DNA from: Cardiobacteriaceae bacterium
GTDB lineage: Bacteria; Pseudomonadota; Gammaproteobacteria; Cardiobacteriales; Cardiobacteriaceae
Assembly: GCA_017484165.1 (NCBI GenBank)
Contig: JAFUTP010000037.1
Location: 1-64,000 of the forward strand
DNA length: 64,000 nt
Reading direction: 5' to 3'
The notes under the pieces are model-generated. The model saw only the letters and a list, made by a program, of their open reading frames with translations, did not search any database and was not told where the DNA came from. Shown here piece after piece: positions 61,715 through 64,000 of the stretch; position 1 is the first letter of the stretch, and the number at the start of each line of letters is the position of its first letter. A program made the translations under genes and the position numbers.

Positions 61715-62635
61715 TTATTTTGAAAACGCTTGTTTTAGCTCATTCAAGGTGCGTTCTAATGCGATTATTCCGCCGAAGTCGATATAAATTTCAGCAGGAG
61801 AGAGGTAAATCAGGCGATTATTTTTAGCTGCTTTGCTATCGAGAGTTCCAGCTTTGGAGAGAGTTTCTTCGGCTTTTTCCGCATCTTTTTGGTCGATAGC
61901 TTTTGCTCTATCAACAACGAAAATCCAGTCGGCATCCGCGTTTTTAATAAATTCCGCATCGATTGATTTAGTGCCACCGTGATTGCGCGCAGGTTTGCCG
62001 TCTGCTTGTTTTTCCGCTTCTTTGTCGATTAGTTCAAAGCCTAGTTTTTCAATCCAGCCGAGGCGTGATTCTTTGCCGAAAAGCGAGAGTTTTCCGTCAT
62101 TAGCCAGAATGATTAAAGCTTTGCCTGTTTTTCCTTCGGCGGCGGTTTTGGTTTCCGCGAATAATTTGTTGATACGGGAAGTGATTTCGGCGGCTTTTTC
62201 TTCTTTACCGAAGATTTTTCCGAGAGTGGCAAGGCGGTTTAAGGTAGCAGTAAAACTGTCGCCATCCATTGATAAATCGATGGTTTGCGCAATTTTTGCC
62301 GCTTCATCGAAATTTTTTGCGCTTTTCGTAGCAACGATGATGAGATCGGGTTCGACATTTGCGATTTTTGCAAAATCAACTTCGCGCATTGAACCGAAAG
62401 TTTTAGCGTTTTTATGCGCATCGGCGACAAAATCAGGGCGGAGTTTGTCGGGCGTTGCCGCAGCTTCCACTTCAAGTGCGGCGAGATTGTCTAAAACTCC
62501 GACATCGAGGACGGCAACTTTTTTGGGAGTTTCTTTGATTTCCACTGCACCTTTTTTGGTTTGGATTTCAAAGGCACTAGCATTTAATAAGGTAAAGGCG
62601 GAAAAAATTCCTAAAAATAGTGCTGTTAGACGCAT
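61715..62635 (-). CDS. Periplasmic iron-siderophore (or heme) binding protein, FatB/CeuE type
   Basis: 306 residues. Signal peptide TALFLGIFSAFTLLNASA, then a class III binding-protein fold: VAVLDVGVLDNLAALEVE, SMREVDFAKIANVEPDLIIV (the family REVD motif), TGKALIILANDGKLSLFG, LGFELIDKEA and SIDAEFIKNADADWIFVVDR. It delivers ferric siderophores or heme to an inner-membrane ABC importer, which is not in the window. First gene of the operon, with GAGGA before the ATG and Fur-like boxes upstream. Confidence 0.88.
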   Translation of the reverse strand: MRLTALFLGIFSAFTLLNASAFEIQTKKGAVEIKETPKKVAVLDVGVLDNLAALEVEAAATPDKLRPDFVADAHKNAKTFGSMREVDFAKIANVEPDLIIVATKSAKNFDEAAKIAQTIDLSMDGDSFTATLNRLATLGKIFGKEEKAAEITSRINKLFAETKTAAEGKTGKALIILANDGKLSLFGKESRLGWIEKLGFELIDKEAEKQADGKPARNHGGTKSIDAEFIKNADADWIFVVDRAKAIDQKDAEKAEETLSKAGTLDSKAAKNNRLIYLSPAEIYIDFGGIIALERTLNELKQAFSK

Positions 62636-62672
62636 AGAAAATTCCTCATTGTTGATGGATAAAAATATTCTT

Positions 62673-62711
62673 AATAATAATATTTATTATTTGGAGATAA
62701 GAATAATTATC
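62673..62711 (-). promoter_or_regulatory. Two adjoining Fur-like boxes upstream of the iron operon
   Basis: AATAATAATATTTATTATT (62673-62691) matches GATAATGATAATCATTATC at 14 of 19 positions by my alignment, and GATAAGAATAATTATC (62696-62711) is another inverted repeat of the same type. They lie 38-76 bases before the binding-protein start, in the promoter region of the minus-strand operon. Iron repression is therefore likely. Confidence 0.6.
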
Positions 62712-62747
62712 AAAAAAGTTAATTTTTCAACTCGGAAAATTCTTTTT

Positions 62748-62868
62748 GGGCGTATCTAAATTTAGGGTTAGTTCTATTTTTTTTACCTCGCCATCTTGAG
62801 CGCAGCGAAGGATCTTTCGATGGAGATTTTTCGCCTAGGGGTCAAAATGACGAATTTTTAGATATGCC
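62748..62868 (-). mobile_element. Miniature palindromic element, copy 6 (reverse orientation)
   Basis: GGGCGTATCTAAATTTAGGG at the left to ACGAATTTTTAGATATGCC at the right, with CATCTTGAGCGCAGCGAAG inside. With the Fur boxes it fills most of the 342-bp gap between the iron operon and the diflavin reductase gene. Confidence 0.88.
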
Positions 62869-62977
62869 AGTTTGTCATTCATTTGTATTTATTCTTCACA
62901 CATTTGCTAGTAATTGTGAGGAGATAATTTCCTGCAAGAAAACCGTTATTTTTCAGAAGAAGAGAGAAATATTCAGT

Positions 62978-64000
62978 ATGGAGAAAAAATCAATCAGCAT
63001 TATTTACGGCTCGCAGATGGGCACAGGCGAAAAAATCGCGAAAAAACTCGCGCAGGAAGCGCAAAAAAATGGCTTTTATGCAGAAGTTCTGCCGATGAAT
63101 TCCGCAAAAATCGAAAAACTTGCGCAAATTGACCGCTTGCTCGTTGTAACTTCAACTTACGGCGACGGAGAATTTCCCGACAACGGGCACTATTTCTGGA
63201 AAAAAATCGAACAATCATCAGAAAAACTCGGTAATTTGTATTACGCAGTGCTCGCGCTCGGCGACCGTGAATATCCGAATTTCTGCCGCGCAGGAAAACT
63301 CATCGACGAAAAACTATCCGCATTAGGCGCAAAACAAATCCTCGCACGGACAGAAATTGACGGTGATAGCCGAAAAATATCCGCCGAATGGATAAATAAA
63401 GTCCTGATTGAGGCAGAAAAAATTACAAGTTGCGGTGTAAAAAGCTTGACAGACGGCGAAATTGCTATCCGCGAAGAAAAATACAGCGCAACTAAACCAT
63501 TTATGGCAAAACTAAAAAACCGCATTCGCTTGTCGGGCGCGGGTTCTAGTAAGGAAATAATCCATCTCGATGTTGATGTAACGGGAATGGAGGAAGAATA
63601 CCGCGCAGGCGACATCCTCAATATCAAAGCGCGAAATTCATCTCTGGCGGTGGAAAGAATTTGCCAAGCGGCAAAAATTAGCGTGGAAAGCGATGTGCAA
63701 TTTGACGGCAAGACGCAGAAAATCGGCGATTTACTGGCAGAAAAGTTTGAAATTAGAACTCCGTCAAAGGAATTTTTTGATTACATCGCAGAACATACCG
63801 AAGATGGCAACTTTCTACGCCTGCAATCCAAACCGAAAAGCGAGGCTTGGAAAAAATATATTTACGGTAAAGAAACTGCCGATTTCATTCGGGAATTCGC
63901 CGATATTCCGTTTAGCGTCGAAAAATTTCTTGCGGTTTTGCCAGAGCTTAAATTCCGCGCTTATTCAATTTCCTCATCAGGTTTAGTTAGCTCAAATACG
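62978..64000 (+). CDS. CysJ-like diflavin reductase (continues past right edge)
   Basis: A frame opens at the ATG 62978-62980 and stays open to base 64000, 341 codons with no stop. The N-terminal flavodoxin domain has IIYGSQMGTGEKIAKKL (FMN phosphate loop), TSTYGDGEFPDNGHYFWKK and LGDREYPNFCRAGK. It is followed by an FAD-binding domain starting near residue 172, and the visible part ends at KFRAYSISSSG, the RxYS flavin motif. The layout matches the sulfite reductase flavoprotein alpha subunit and related NADPH diflavin reductases; the NADPH domain lies beyond the window. It diverges from the iron operon across 342 bp. The role may be sulfite reduction or flavin/iron reduction. Confidence 0.88.
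   Translation, partial: MEKKSISIIYGSQMGTGEKIAKKLAQEAQKNGFYAEVLPMNSAKIEKLAQIDRLLVVTSTYGDGEFPDNGHYFWKKIEQSSEKLGNLYYAVLALGDREYPNFCRAGKLIDEKLSALGAKQILARTEIDGDSRKISAEWINKVLIEAEKITSCGVKSLTDGEIAIREEKYSATKPFMAKLKNRIRLSGAGSSKEIIHLDVDVTGMEEEYRAGDILNIKARNSSLAVERICQAAKISVESDVQFDGKTQKIGDLLAEKFEIRTPSKEFFDYIAEHTEDGNFLRLQSKPKSEAWKKYIYGKETADFIREFADIPFSVEKFLAVLPELKFRAYSISSSGLVSSNT

Noticed and set aside
34794-62868. Repeated ~120-bp units as a CRISPR array
   Set aside because: Copies are kilobases apart, palindromic, intergenic and in both orientations, with no regular spacers.
1-64000. Host being a Neisseriaceae member because of the uptake words
   Set aside because: The words occur only in two accessory blocks. 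A neisserial genome would have them about once per kb throughout, and NrdA/B, PrmB, DolP and DacA-YbeD-LipB read as gammaproteobacterial.

Overview
The window looks like the chromosome of an AT-rich gammaproteobacterium. NrdA/NrdB are close to the Escherichia class Ia enzymes, and PrmB, DolP, MlaA, RsgA, DacA-YbeD-LipB and a PilY1-like protein are typical of that group. I cannot name the genus. A Neisseriaceae host is unlikely, because Neisseriaceae DNA-uptake words (AGGCTGCCTGAA / AGGCAGCCTGAA) occur only in two accessory blocks and I saw none in the core regions.

Layout: 1-601 holds the end of an IS630-type transposase, a 51-bp tandem duplication and debris. 686-4163 is accessory: an intact cytosine-5 DNA methyltransferase with a nonsense-broken restriction enzyme, a flavin reductase-like gene and an O-methyltransferase, with two uptake-word palindromes. 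4176-18328 is core: a fused BioD-BioA, PgpA, two YbjN-like paralogues, YciO, PepP, ArgF, a zinc peptidase, FxsA, PncB-NadE, a CDP-glycerol transferase-like enzyme, and DacA-YbeD-LipB. 18474-21971 is nrdA-nrdB.

21972-28745 is a compact, AT-rich restriction-modification island between nrdB and a signalling operon. It carries an adenine methyltransferase with its presumed nuclease, a HaeIII/NgoPII-like pair, a winged-helix nuclease-like protein and a further type II endonuclease lacking a methyltransferase. It also carries two methyltransferase-tail-like relics, a SecF/autotransporter chimeric fragment, a 229-bp foldback element and four uptake-word palindromes. The contents point to import from Neisseriaceae by natural transformation. 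The type IV pilus adhesin PilY1 encoded at 51301 shows that the host may have the pilus machinery that transformation commonly uses.

28805-30430 encodes a Roadblock/LC7 protein, a stand-alone Aer-type PAS protein and a PhnD-like binding domain with no signal peptide. This trio is a candidate undescribed signalling system. 30505-51004 is core: DolP, an efflux outer-membrane lipoprotein, IlvD, an MscS-type channel, PurU, TadA, an SGNH esterase, AnmK with a sodium symporter, XseB, RsgA, MlaA, PerM, PrmB, Cca and a DUF2062 protein. 51301-57664 carries PilY1, HisB and RluC. 57699-58322 encodes a TetR regulator. 58499-62635 is an iron/heme uptake operon (binding protein, ExbB, ExbD, TonB, HemS-like) behind Fur-like operators. 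62978 to the window end is the start of a diflavin reductase.

Six copies of a ~120-bp palindromic miniature element, plus one relative with the same ends but a different interior, are scattered from 34.8 to 62.9 kb. An inverted pair brackets pilY1. I saw no rRNA, tRNA or CRISPR.
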